Part shown: in pieces, positions 7,747 through 16,138 of the stretch
How the letters are laid out: each line of letters begins with the position of its first letter
Numbering within the stretch: position 1 is the stretch's first letter
NCBI GenBank assembly: GCA_963847715.1
Contig: CAWKAZ010000021.1
Span: 24,390 to 88,389, forward strand
Direction of reading: 5' to 3'
DNA length: 64,000 nucleotides
Origin: Acidiflorens sp963847715
Lineage (GTDB): Bacteria; Acidobacteriota; Terriglobia; Terriglobales; Acidobacteriaceae
The notes under the pieces: model-generated
What the model saw: only the letters and a program-made list of their open reading frames with translations
Told to the model about the DNA's origin: nothing
The model's database searches: none
Position numbers and translations under genes: made by a program

Positions 7747-8523
7747 CTAATACTCGACCGCAACCAGATACAGGCCGCTTGCGGGCGCCGTGGGCCCAGC
7801 CGCCGTCCGCTCGCGGGCTGCGAGGATGTGCCGCAACTCGTCGCGGCTCACTGTTCCTTTGCCGACCAGCAGGAAGGTGCCAACCAGATTGCGCACCATG
7901 TGGTGCAGAAATCCGCTGCCCCTGACCGTATAAATCAGCTCGCCACCCTCCCGAGCCCAGGCCGATGAAAAAATTGTCCGGACGTTTGTCGTCTTCCCAT
8001 TCTCCTCGCCATTGGCCGCGGCCATCCGCTCGACTCGCTCCGGATCGACCGCCGCAAACGAGGTGAAATCGTGCTCGCCTTCGACCACGGCAGCCGCCCC
8101 GTTCATCAGCGATTCATCGAGCGGATACGGATGGTGCCACACATACCTCGCTAGAAATGGGGGACAGATCGCCTCGCGAAAAATCCGATAGCGATACGTC
8201 TTCGCGCGCGCTGACTTGCGGGCATGGAAGCCGGGAGCAGCCTCGTGCACCTCAAGCACTCGCACCGACGCAGGAAGAATGTCGTTGAGTGCGCGCAGCC
8301 AGTTTTCAGGCGGAATGGGAGACGCGGTGGCGAAGCTGGCGACCTGGGCATGCGCGTGCACTCCCGCGTCGGTCCGGCCGGAGCCCTGGGGCAGTACATT
8401 TTCGCCCGTCAAGCGTCCAATGGCTGAGGCGAGCGTGCCCTGGACGGTCGTCAGGCCGGGCTGCACCTGCCAACCCGCGAAGTCTGCACCGTCATAAGAA
8501 AGGATCAGTTTGAGATTGCGCAC
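7747..8523 (-). CDS. truA: tRNA pseudouridine synthase A
   Basis: At 258 residues the length is normal for TruA, which makes pseudouridine at positions 38-40 of the tRNA anticodon stem-loop. The catalytic Asp52 lies in GSGRTDAGVHAHAQ. The N-terminal strand NLKLILSYDGADFAGWQ and later SARAKTYRYRI and GSGFLHHMVRNLVGTFLLVG are family signatures. There is a small insertion around MAAANGEENGKTTN (about 175-190). A palindromic repeat separates its stop from the downstream ALDH gene. Confidence 0.95.
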   Translation of the reverse strand: MRNLKLILSYDGADFAGWQVQPGLTTVQGTLASAIGRLTGENVLPQGSGRTDAGVHAHAQVASFATASPIPPENWLRALNDILPASVRVLEVHEAAPGFHARKSARAKTYRYRIFREAICPPFLARYVWHHPYPLDESLMNGAAAVVEGEHDFTSFAAVDPERVERMAAANGEENGKTTNVRTIFSSAWAREGGELIYTVRGSGFLHHMVRNLVGTFLLVGKGTVSRDELRHILAARERTAAGPTAPASGLYLVAVEY

Positions 8524-8747
8524 GTTCTTTTCATGCTCTTTTTCGAGTCCTCAGCCGCATCAGAATCATCGTAAGTGTTTACGAACTTTTACGGCCGTGA
8601 TCACGGAAGGCACGGCGCGGCGTCAGCTATACTATTTCACTTACAGCACTCGATGAAAAAGTTTGCCTTTCTTAAGGGTACAGGGAAAAGATTGCAAGGA
8701 ACTCTTGCCTGCCGTTCTGCGTATTAAAAATGGGTTACCAGATGTGC

Positions 8748-8761
8748 GGACGGGTACGTCC
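8748..8761 (+). other. Hairpin in the presumed 5' leader of the TolC-like gene
   Basis: GGACG-GGTA-CGTCC forms a perfect 5-bp stem 36 bp before the gene. The 273-bp gap before the gene also has GCAAG/CTTGC at about 8694-8708. No known riboswitch consensus was recognised, so function is unassigned. Confidence 0.3.
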
Positions 8762-8796
8762 ACAAGCCGGGAAGGCCTGATCGCCTGAGTCTGACG

Positions 8797-10872
8797 ATGG
8801 AGATGATGCGAATGCAACGTTCTACAGTGTTGACCGCGTTTCAGCGGGTCGCCGCCCTCTTACTTACTGCCAGCATGGTGCCCGCCGGGTGGGCACAGGA
8901 TGCTTCGTCCGTGCCCGCTGCCCCATCGGCGCAGAAGCAACAGGCGATGCCGTCGAAATCGCAGCCTTTCGATGTGAAGGAGTATGCGAATCCGAAGTCC
9001 GCTTTCGGCAACCCGATCGGTCCCTATACTCCGCGTCACGTGGAGCCGCCGAATCTGGCCAACACCTCGCGTATTGACCAGCTCATGCGAGACGGCAAAC
9101 TTTATATTTCGATGAACGATGCGGTAGCCTTGGCACTTGAGAACAACCTCGATATCGCGATCGCGCGCTACAACCTGAACATTGCCGATACCGATCTTTG
9201 GCGCGCTAAGTCTGGCTCCAATACGATTCTCGGCGTCAACAGCGGCGTTGTGCAGAATACGCCCGGCGGCGGCGTCGGCGGGCTGGGGACGCAGGTGGGC
9301 TCGGGTACGGGCGGAACCTCGGTCGCGGCCGGTGGCGCAGGTGCTGGATCCAGCGGCTTGGTGCAGTCCACGCTGGGGAGTGGGCCTTTCCTTAGTAGTT
9401 TCGATCCGATTTTGACTGGGACTTTTCAACTCGATCAGAACCGCACCCAAACCGTGAGTCCCTTCGCACCGCCTTTTTCAGACAGTCACACCGCAACTTG
9501 GGATTTCGGCTACCAGCAGGGATTTCACTGGGGCACCAATCTTTCCGTCGCCTTCAATAACACTCGCGGCACGGCGAGTCCGCTTTCGCCCTTTCAAGCA
9601 TTCCAATCGCAGTACAACTCGAGTCTTCGCGCTCAAGTTACACAGCATTTGCTGCAGGGCTTTGGGTTAGCCGCCAACACCCGCTTCATCCAAATCGCCA
9701 AGAACGATCGCGAGCTTTCGGACGTGGCTTTCCATTTGCAAATCACAACGACTGTTGATCAGATCGAAAACATGTACTGGGATCTCGTTTTTGCCTATGA
9801 GAACGTCAGAGTACAGCAAGAGCAGCTAGCCTTCGCTCAGAAAACCCTCTCCGACACTCAGAAGCAAGTGCAAATCGGGACCTTGGCACCGATCGAGGTC
9901 GTGCGAGCGCAGAGCACAGTGGCCAGTGATCAGCAAACTCTGACTTTGGCGCTCACGAATCTTCAACTTGAGCAACTGCTCATGAAGAATGCTCTCAGTC
10001 GGACCCTCGTCGACCCGGTCCTGGCCGACGCGGAGGTAATTCCTACTTCGACTATGGAACTGCCCGCACAGGAACCGGCGGTCCCTATCGAGGAATTGGT
10101 GAATGATGCGCTCGCTCATCGTCCGGAGTTGGCGGAATCGCGTATCAACCTTTCCAATACCGCTATCAGCAACAAGGCCATTCGGAGCGCTCTGAAGCCG
10201 ACTTTGGATCTATTCGCCTACTATCAAGGGACCGGGTTGGGCGGCGCTTTAAACCCGCAGTACCTCTGCACGACAGATCCCACACAATGCACGGGCCAAG
10301 TAAATCCGGCTACGTCTTATACGGGTGCGCTCAACCAGTTGGTCGATTCAACGGCGCCAGACAAAGGAATTGGTCTGACGCTCAGCATTCCGATTCGCAA
10401 CCGTGCGGCGCAATCCGTCCAGGTGCGCGGCGAACTTGAATACCGGCAGTCGCAGTTGCTGTTACAACAGACCGAGAACCGGGTGCGCATCGAAGTGCGC
10501 AACGCGCAGTTTGGAGTGCAGCAGAATCGCGCCAGCGTCGCTTCCGCACAGGCTGCGGTCGACCTGGCACGCCAGTCTCTCGACGCCGAGCAGAAGAAGT
10601 ATGCACTCGGAGCTTCCACTTCGACTCTGGTGTTGCAGAACCAAGCGGCTCTGACGCAGGCGGAAGTCACGCTCGTGTCTGCTAAGGCCGCATACGAGAA
10701 GGCAGAAATCGAACTGGACCGATCCATCGGTCTGTTGCTTGAACACGCCGGGGTTGAGATTGCGGACGCCTTGCGCGGCGAGGTGACGCACACACCAAAC
10801 ATTCCGCATGTGGTGGCGCGACCGGCCGATCAGCCGGTGCCAGCGCCTCCTCCGGCACAACCGAAGCAGTAA
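8797..10872 (+). CDS. TolC-family outer-membrane efflux channel protein
   Basis: This is a 691-residue outer-membrane protein. A signal peptide covers the first about 34 residues (hydrophobic AALLLTASMVPAG, cleavage near GWAQ). Two OEP repeats follow: the first with DAVALALENNLDIAIARYNLN (about 110) and coiled helices at 330-400, the second with LVNDALAHRPELAESR (about 430) and helices at 560-650. A Gly-rich insertion at about 150-190 lies in the first repeat. Partner pump genes are not adjacent. An internal ATG at 8812 has GGAG at good spacing and may be the true start. It ends with a strong terminator at 10892. Confidence 0.88.
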   Translation: MEMMRMQRSTVLTAFQRVAALLLTASMVPAGWAQDASSVPAAPSAQKQQAMPSKSQPFDVKEYANPKSAFGNPIGPYTPRHVEPPNLANTSRIDQLMRDGKLYISMNDAVALALENNLDIAIARYNLNIADTDLWRAKSGSNTILGVNSGVVQNTPGGGVGGLGTQVGSGTGGTSVAAGGAGAGSSGLVQSTLGSGPFLSSFDPILTGTFQLDQNRTQTVSPFAPPFSDSHTATWDFGYQQGFHWGTNLSVAFNNTRGTASPLSPFQAFQSQYNSSLRAQVTQHLLQGFGLAANTRFIQIAKNDRELSDVAFHLQITTTVDQIENMYWDLVFAYENVRVQQEQLAFAQKTLSDTQKQVQIGTLAPIEVVRAQSTVASDQQTLTLALTNLQLEQLLMKNALSRTLVDPVLADAEVIPTSTMELPAQEPAVPIEELVNDALAHRPELAESRINLSNTAISNKAIRSALKPTLDLFAYYQGTGLGGALNPQYLCTTDPTQCTGQVNPATSYTGALNQLVDSTAPDKGIGLTLSIPIRNRAAQSVQVRGELEYRQSQLLLQQTENRVRIEVRNAQFGVQQNRASVASAQAAVDLARQSLDAEQKKYALGASTSTLVLQNQAALTQAEVTLVSAKAAYEKAEIELDRSIGLLLEHAGVEIADALRGEVTHTPNIPHVVARPADQPVPAPPPAQPKQ

Positions 10873-10891
10873 GTAATTGCTGAATCATCTG

Positions 10892-10922
10892 AACGCCGGG
10901 CGTCGCCGCCCGGCGTTTTTCT
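10892..10922 (+). terminator. Rho-independent terminator of the TolC-like gene
   Basis: Perfect 11-bp arms AACGCCGGGCG and CGCCCGGCGTT enclose TCGC and run into TTTTTCTTTT. It lies 20 bp after the stop. Confidence 0.9.
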
Positions 10923-10996
10923 TTTGCGGCGTTTTTCTGTTGCTGCGTGCTGTGTCTCGCGTATCCTCTCTGCGTGACGCTCTCGAGCATCGAAGA

Positions 10997-11049
10997 TGCA
11001 CGTGTGGGGACGAGCATTCCTGCCCGTCCATGCCGAGCAAAGCTCGGCA
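10997..11049. repeat. Palindromic repeat plus TGCCGAGC-AAA-GCTCGGCA hairpin
   Basis: CGTGTGGGGACGAGCATTCC with TGCCCGTCC is related to the repeats at 7660 and 32757. It is followed by a perfect 8-bp hairpin at 11031-11049. It lies directly upstream of the glycosyltransferase start, which makes the longer open frame from 10877 unlikely to be coding. Confidence 0.5.
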
Positions 11050-11080
11050 GGCTGTTTGTTGCTACCAGCAGGAGTTCCGC

Positions 11081-11980
11081 GTGATCCTCTCCGTTGTCAT
11101 CATCACGCACAACGAAGAAGCCAACATCGCACGCACGCTCACCAGCGTCCAACCGCTTGTCGCCGACGGCAAAGGCGAGATCATCGTCGTTGACTCGGGC
11201 TCGACGGATCGCACTGTTGACATCGCGAAATCTCTGGGCGCGAAGGTTTTCGTTGAGGAGTGGAAGGGCTACGCCGCGCAAAAGAATTCGGCGATCGACA
11301 AGGCGACGGGCGATTGGATTCTTAGTTTGGATGCGGATGAGGAGTTGGAGCCCAGCCTCGCGGCACAAATCTCTGGTCTGTTCCCACAGAACCGAGACGA
11401 GGCCCTCGCACGCGCCCGAGAAGAATCTCCGACTACGGAAGAATCTCTTCGCGAAGCAATCAAGCTCGCGAAAGGCATGCTCGCAAAAACGGCCGATGCG
11501 CGCCGCGGGGTCATGATATCGGTCAACGGTTACCGAATCTCACGCAAGAATGAATTCCTTGGCCGCTGGATCAAACACGGCGGGTTCTGGCCTGACCCCA
11601 AGTTGCGTCTGTTTCGCCGCGGCATGGCGCGCTTCGAGGATCGCGCTGTACACGAAGATGCGAGGCTCACCGAGGGCACTACCTTGCACCTGAAATCCGC
11701 GCTACTTCACCACTCTTATCCCACGCTCAGCGATTACGTCGACCACATGAACCGGTACTCCTCGCTTGGAGCGGAGATGGTCGTCGCGAAAGACCATCGC
11801 GGGTTCAGCCTGTTCAATATCGTGATCCGTCCGGCGGCCACGTTTGTCTACAACTACATCTTCCGCCTCGGATTTCTTGATGGGCGCGAAGGTTTGCTGC
11901 TGCACTTCTATCACGCGGTCTACGTGTCGTGGAAATATGCCAAGGCTTGGGAACTGGCGCGCGAGAAGGCGTCAACGTAG
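11081..11980 (+). CDS. Family 2 glycosyltransferase, WaaE/KdtX-like
   Basis: A GTG at 11081 with AGGAG at 11070-11074 starts a 299-residue protein beginning VILSVVIITHNEEANI with the first residue read as Met. GT-A features are EIIVVDSGSTDRTVDIA and the metal-binding WILSLDADEEL. The C-terminal part (GFWPDPKLRLFRRG, RAVHEDARL, LLHHSYPTLSDYVDHMNRYS) matches lipopolysaccharide core glycosyltransferases of the WaaE type, which add a hexose to the inner core. It is about 40 residues longer than usual because of a charged helical insertion at about 100-140. It probably acts at the inner membrane in envelope glycan synthesis. Confidence 0.85.
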   Translation: MILSVVIITHNEEANIARTLTSVQPLVADGKGEIIVVDSGSTDRTVDIAKSLGAKVFVEEWKGYAAQKNSAIDKATGDWILSLDADEELEPSLAAQISGLFPQNRDEALARAREESPTTEESLREAIKLAKGMLAKTADARRGVMISVNGYRISRKNEFLGRWIKHGGFWPDPKLRLFRRGMARFEDRAVHEDARLTEGTTLHLKSALLHHSYPTLSDYVDHMNRYSSLGAEMVVAKDHRGFSLFNIVIRPAATFVYNYIFRLGFLDGREGLLLHFYHAVYVSWKYAKAWELAREKAST

Positions 11981-12076
11981 AGATGCGGCCAGCCCACGGC
12001 GGTTGAAGCCGGCTTCAATGCAATCTGCTACCGCAGCGCTGAAAGCGCCGCGCCACCCAAAATCAACATCGAGTCT

Positions 12077-12814
12077 TCAGCATCCATTCCCGCGTAGGGT
12101 AATGCGCATGATGTCGTACTCGACGCGCACCTGCCGGTTGGGAAACTTGGTTTCGACATACGCTTTTACATCCTCCACCGAAGGGATGCCGTCGAGGCCC
12201 GTGAGCCCGCGGGCGTCATCGAGAAGGATGATGTGTGGATGAGGATGGCTCAGGATCATTTCCAGTTCGGCCGAGAGCCTTTGTTCGTTGCTGCGAATTC
12301 CGACCCAGCCGTAATATCCGGCGTCAAGCCAGAACAGCGCCGGCCCTTGCAGTAATGCCAGGACTTCGGGCATGACGACGCGGCTGTCTCCGCAAAAAAT
12401 CTTCACGTGCCGATCGCCGGCAAACTTGCGCGTTGCGCGCTGCGCCAGCTCCGGGACGAATTCGATGGAGTAGATGCGGTCGAACCGGTTCTTCATGGCC
12501 GCGACCATTTCGCCGTAATATGTCCCGGTCTCGACCAGGGTTCTCAGGCCAAACTTTTCTCCGTATTCGCGGACGACTTTCTGTTTCAGCAGGTGCGGAG
12601 AGCGCTGCGGGCGTCCGCGCAAAATCCAGTACCAGTAGTCGGGATAGTGCCCGGCCGCTTTGTAAGCGCCATAGAAAGGAGTGCGCTGCAATAATCGCCG
12701 AAACGCCTTCAGAATCCCTCCGCCGAAAGAAGACCCAGCATAAGTGCGCGCAAAAAGCGGGTCAAGGGAAGAGCAACGGAGAAAATCTTGACCACAGGGT
12801 ACACAGAGGTACAC
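12077..12814 (-). CDS. SAM-dependent methyltransferase-fold protein (start uncertain)
   Basis: The frame gives 245 residues from an ATG at 12814, but the first 34 codons lie in a repeat that also exists as a non-coding copy, so the real start is probably inside, near LKAFRRLLQRTPFYG (about 12712). The core has a Rossmann-like SAM site (RTLVETGTYYGEMVAAM), IYSIEFVPELA, VKIFCGDSRVVMP and FWLDAGYYG. This resembles small sugar or O-methyltransferases of polysaccharide clusters. The neighbouring glycosyltransferase supports an envelope role. No substrate is assigned. Confidence 0.65.
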   Translation of the reverse strand: MYLCVPCGQDFLRCSSLDPLFARTYAGSSFGGGILKAFRRLLQRTPFYGAYKAAGHYPDYWYWILRGRPQRSPHLLKQKVVREYGEKFGLRTLVETGTYYGEMVAAMKNRFDRIYSIEFVPELAQRATRKFAGDRHVKIFCGDSRVVMPEVLALLQGPALFWLDAGYYGWVGIRSNEQRLSAELEMILSHPHPHIILLDDARGLTGLDGIPSVEDVKAYVETKFPNRQVRVEYDIMRITLRGNGC

Positions 12815-13050
12815 GGGGTAAACCTTCGGCCCAACCGCTCGGTCGGTTGCATCTTTTGCAGCAAGGAGTGCGCTGCAATAATCGCCGAAACGCCTTCAGA
12901 ATCCCTCCGTGGGAAGAAGACCCAGCATAGGTGCGCATGAAAAGCGGCGTCAAGGGAAGAGCAACGGAGAAAATCTTGACCACAGGGTACACAGAGGTAC
13001 ACGGGGTAAACCTTCGGCCCAACCGCTCGGTCGGTTGCATCTTTTGCAGC
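12676..13050. repeat. Imperfect tandem duplication, 187 and 188 bp
   Basis: Copy 1 (12676-12862) and copy 2 (12863-13050) differ by a few substitutions and one net base. Each carries a GTACACAGAGGTACACGGGG core and TTTGCAGCA at the end. Copy 1 covers the 5' end of the minus-strand methyltransferase-fold gene; copy 2 ends 45 bp before the mutase gene. This also accounts for the 300-bp gap between the two genes; I see nothing else there. Confidence 0.88.
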
Positions 13051-13094
13051 ATGGCGGCCGCTCCTCTATCATCGAAAGCAGCGTGGGGAGCGGA

Positions 13095-14906
13095 ATGCCT
13101 GAGAAAAAGCCGAAGAACGAATTGAGCAAACCAGCAGTGGCGGAAAGCCCGATTGCCGACGTCTTTGACGACCGCCATCCCTCCGAATCCGAAAAAAAGT
13201 GGGCCGAAAAGACGCTGGCTCCCACGCTCGAAAAAGCTCCTGAAAAGCCGATCGGAGCCTCCACCGGTACGAATCTTGATGAGCATGGGCACGCCCGCTT
13301 CAGCACGATTTCGAACGCGCCGATCCGGCGGCTGTACACGCAGGCCGATCTTCCTGCCGACTGGAATTACGATCAATACTTGGGCTATCCCGGCCAACCG
13401 CCCTACACGCGCGGCATTCACGCAACCGGATACCGCGGGAAGCTGTGGACGATGCGTATGTTCTCCGGCTTCGCCTCGCCCGAGGAGACTAACCAGCGCT
13501 ACAAATATCTGCTGGAGCATGGCGGCGGCGGCTTGTCGGTTGCGTTCGATCTGCCTACGCTGATGGGCTACGACTCCGATCATGCGGCCAGCGAAGGCGA
13601 AGTTGGCAAGTGCGGCGTGGCTATCGATTCGCTCGAAGACATGGAGATTCTGTTCGACGGCATCCCGCTCGACAAGATCACGACCTCGATGACCATCAAT
13701 TCTCCGGCCAGCGTGCTCTGGGCGATGTATCTCGTGGTTGCTGAGAAGCAGGGCGCTGACTGGAAGAAAATTTCGGGCACCATCCAGAACGACATTCTCA
13801 AGGAATACATTGCGCAGAAGGAATACATCTATCCGCCCGCGCCGTCGATGCGGCTGGTGATCGATACTTTCGAGTTCGGATCGAAGTTTACGCCGCGCTT
13901 CAACACGATTTCGATCAGCGGCTACCACATTCGCGAAGCGGGCTCGACGGCGCTGCAGGAACTGGCCTTCACCATTTACGACGGCGTCGAGTATGTCGAG
14001 TGGGCGCGCCGCCGCGGGCTTGATGTCGATGACTTCGGGCCGCGTCTCAGTTTCTTCTTCAACGCGCACAACGATTTCTTCGAAGAGATCGCGAAATACC
14101 GCGCTGCGCGCAAGATCTGGTACCGGCTGATGAAAGACCGCTTCGGGGCGAAGAACGACCGCACCCGCCTGATGCGCTTCCATACCCAGACGGCCGGCGT
14201 CTCGCTGCCCGCGCAGCAGCCAATGAACAACATCGCGCGCGTTGCTTTGCAGGCGCTGGCCGCGGTGCTGGGCGGCACGCAGTCGCTGCACACCGATTCC
14301 TACGACGAAGCGCTTGCTCTGCCGACGGCTGAAGCGGCGCGCATTGCGCTGCGCACACAGCAGATCATTGCCTTTGAGTCCGGCGTGGCGCAGACGGTCG
14401 ATCCGCTCGGCGGTTCCTACTTTGTCGAGAAGCAGACGCTCGACATGGAGCAGGGCGCCTTCGATTATTTCGAAAAGCTCGACCAGTTGGGCGGTATGGT
14501 CAATGCTATCGAGCGCGGATATCCGCAGAAGGAAATTGCCGAGGCCAGCTACCAGTACCAGCGCGCCGTCGAAGCGAACGAGAAGATCACGGTCGGAGTG
14601 AACGATTTTGTGATCGAAGAAGGATCGCCGCACATTCTCTACATTGACGAATCAGTCGCGCGGGCGCAAGAGCAGAAACTGAAAGCGCTGCGGGCGCGGC
14701 GTTCGAATGAAGAAGTCGAGCGACGACTCGACGCGCTGAAGCAGGCGGCTGCCAAGACTCCGACCGCGGGCACGAACGGAAATATTTCCGACGTCAACAC
14801 CATGCCCTACATCATCGATGCGGTCCGCGCGTATGCGACGGTCGGCGAAATCTGCGAGGCGTTGAAGCAGGTCTATGGGATCTACACGGAAGTGAGTGTC
14901 ACGTAA
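13095..14906 (+). CDS. Methylmalonyl-CoA mutase, catalytic (large) subunit without B12 domain
   Basis: The start ATG at 13095 has GGGGAG at 13085-13090 and gives 603 residues. After a charged leader of about 50 residues comes the TIM-barrel catalytic domain: IRRLYTQADLP, YPGQPPYTRGIHATGYRGKLWTMR (in two adjoining blocks), GGGGLSVAFDLPTLMGYDSD, and AQTVDPLGGSYFVE. The C-terminal cobalamin-binding domain with DxHxxG is absent, so a separate small subunit must supply B12. The enzyme interconverts methylmalonyl-CoA and succinyl-CoA, or a related isomer pair such as isobutyryl-CoA/butyryl-CoA. No MeaB chaperone or epimerase lies nearby. Confidence 0.88.
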   Translation: MPEKKPKNELSKPAVAESPIADVFDDRHPSESEKKWAEKTLAPTLEKAPEKPIGASTGTNLDEHGHARFSTISNAPIRRLYTQADLPADWNYDQYLGYPGQPPYTRGIHATGYRGKLWTMRMFSGFASPEETNQRYKYLLEHGGGGLSVAFDLPTLMGYDSDHAASEGEVGKCGVAIDSLEDMEILFDGIPLDKITTSMTINSPASVLWAMYLVVAEKQGADWKKISGTIQNDILKEYIAQKEYIYPPAPSMRLVIDTFEFGSKFTPRFNTISISGYHIREAGSTALQELAFTIYDGVEYVEWARRRGLDVDDFGPRLSFFFNAHNDFFEEIAKYRAARKIWYRLMKDRFGAKNDRTRLMRFHTQTAGVSLPAQQPMNNIARVALQALAAVLGGTQSLHTDSYDEALALPTAEAARIALRTQQIIAFESGVAQTVDPLGGSYFVEKQTLDMEQGAFDYFEKLDQLGGMVNAIERGYPQKEIAEASYQYQRAVEANEKITVGVNDFVIEEGSPHILYIDESVARAQEQKLKALRARRSNEEVERRLDALKQAAAKTPTAGTNGNISDVNTMPYIIDAVRAYATVGEICEALKQVYGIYTEVSVT

Positions 14907-14933
14907 CCTGCGGATTGGTACTAAAATCCTGCA

Positions 14934-15467
14934 GTGCCCGCCAACATCGAAATCAAAGCGTTTCTGAAGAATCGCAATGCCGCGCTGGCCACGGCTGCCC
15001 TCCTCGCGGACTCCGGCCCCGAGGTGATCCATCAGGAAGATGTCTTCTTTCCGTGCGATGGAGCGCGACTCAAGCTTCGTGTCTTCGATCCCGATCATGA
15101 TCCCGAGTGTGGAGAGCTCATCCGGTACGAACGCGACGATGTTGCGGAAGTCCGATGTTCACGCTATTCGATCGCCCGCACATCCGATCCCCGCATCCTG
15201 CTCGAAATCCTGACGCGCACGCTCGGCGTGGTCGGTACGGTCAAGAAAACGCGAACCCTGTTCCTAGCCGGCCAGACACGCATTCACATTGACGAAGTCG
15301 AAGGCCTGGGCGATTTCCTCGAACTTGAAGTTGTCCTCAGGAAAAATCAAAACGAAGAGGACGGCAAACACATCGCCGATCAATTTCTGCGCGAATTCGG
15401 AATCGACCTGCCGGACTTGATTGCGGAGGCCTACATCGACCTTCTCGGAGCCCGTAAGACGGCATGA
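14934..15467 (+). CDS. CYTH-domain protein (class IV adenylate cyclase/thiamine-triphosphatase-like)
   Basis: This 177-residue protein starts at GTG 14934. The N-terminal ANIEIKAFLKN carries the ExExK-like start of CYTH tunnels; further charged strands are KLRVFD, GELIRYERDD, VVGTVKKTRTLFL, HIDEVEGLGDFLELEVVL. CYTH enzymes hydrolyse or cyclise triphosphates in a metal-lined tunnel. The pattern is closest to CyaB-like archaeal/bacterial proteins. Product and substrate are not settled. It overlaps the next gene by 4 bp (ATGA), so the two are probably cotranscribed. Confidence 0.78.
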   Translation: MPANIEIKAFLKNRNAALATAALLADSGPEVIHQEDVFFPCDGARLKLRVFDPDHDPECGELIRYERDDVAEVRCSRYSIARTSDPRILLEILTRTLGVVGTVKKTRTLFLAGQTRIHIDEVEGLGDFLELEVVLRKNQNEEDGKHIADQFLREFGIDLPDLIAEAYIDLLGARKTA

Positions 15468-16120
15468 CTCCCACCGCACAGAACCGACTCTCCCGCTACG
15501 TCGCCATGGCGATTGCACTGCTGGCGTGGTACGGGTTGCTGCTTCAGTTATATGTGGTCATCGTGACGGCGCGCTCCACGGGAGCCCCGGTCGCGACTGC
15601 CATCGTCAACTACTTCAGCTACTTTACGATTACAACCAACCTGCTGCTCGCGATGGTGCTGACCTTGGCATTGCAACCCGAGGCATCGGCTTTACACCGT
15701 TTCTGTGCGCGACCCACGGTGCAATCCGCGATCGCCGTCTTCATTGCCATCGTCGGCATCGTCTACTCGATTGCGCTGCGGCATGTTTGGGACCCCGAGG
15801 GATTGCAGAAAATCGCCGATGTCGTTCTGCACGACGCAGCGCCCGTGCTGTACGTGCTGTATTGGCTGTTGTTCGTTCGCAAGGACGAGTTGCAGTTTCG
15901 GGATGTGCCGGCGTGGCTGGCGTATCCCGCAATCTACACCGTTTACTCGATGATCCGCGGAGCCCTGACGGGTCGCTATCCGTATCACTTTCTGGATGCG
16001 GCTGTGCTCGGATATCCGCGCACCGCGCTGAATATTGTGGTCCTGATAGCGGCGTTTCTCGGAGTAAGTTGTTTGGCAGTTGCGATCGGCCGCTGGATGC
16101 CGCGAAAGGGCGCGCTCTGA
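15464..16120 (+). CDS. Pr6Pr-family integral membrane protein
   Basis: This 218-residue protein has about six predicted transmembrane helices, including YVAMAIALLAWYGLLLQLYV, TTNLLLAMVLTLAL, AIAVFIAIVGIVYSIAL, LHDAAPVLYVLYWLLFV, YPAIYTVYSMIRGAL and TALNIVVLIAAFLGVSCLAV. The spacing and the motif NYFSYFTITTN match the Pr6Pr family of six-helix proteins, whose biochemical role is not established. Its start overlaps the CYTH gene stop, so coupling is likely. Confidence 0.75.
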   Translation: MTPTAQNRLSRYVAMAIALLAWYGLLLQLYVVIVTARSTGAPVATAIVNYFSYFTITTNLLLAMVLTLALQPEASALHRFCARPTVQSAIAVFIAIVGIVYSIALRHVWDPEGLQKIADVVLHDAAPVLYVLYWLLFVRKDELQFRDVPAWLAYPAIYTVYSMIRGALTGRYPYHFLDAAVLGYPRTALNIVVLIAAFLGVSCLAVAIGRWMPRKGAL

Positions 16121-16138
16121 AACTTCGTTCGATCGGTC

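Noticed and set aside
7629..7763. N-terminal extension of the aldehyde dehydrogenase.
   Set aside because: It translates a palindromic repeat and overlaps truA; the internal ATG at 7628 aligns with the family's start.
8748..8761. Possible guanidine-II (mini-ykkC) riboswitch hairpin.
   Set aside because: The stem resembles it, but the loop is GGTA instead of ACGR and there is no second matching hairpin.
10877..11080. Longer start for the WaaE-like glycosyltransferase.
   Set aside because: The region holds the TolC terminator and a palindromic repeat; GTG at 11081 has a good ribosome-binding site directly before the conserved N-terminus.
12762..14633. A 623-codon open frame opposite the methylmalonyl-CoA mutase gene.
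   Set aside because: It lies fully antisense to a clearly conserved gene, has Arg/His-rich composition with no family resemblance, and crosses the tandem repeat; it results from GC-rich codon bias.
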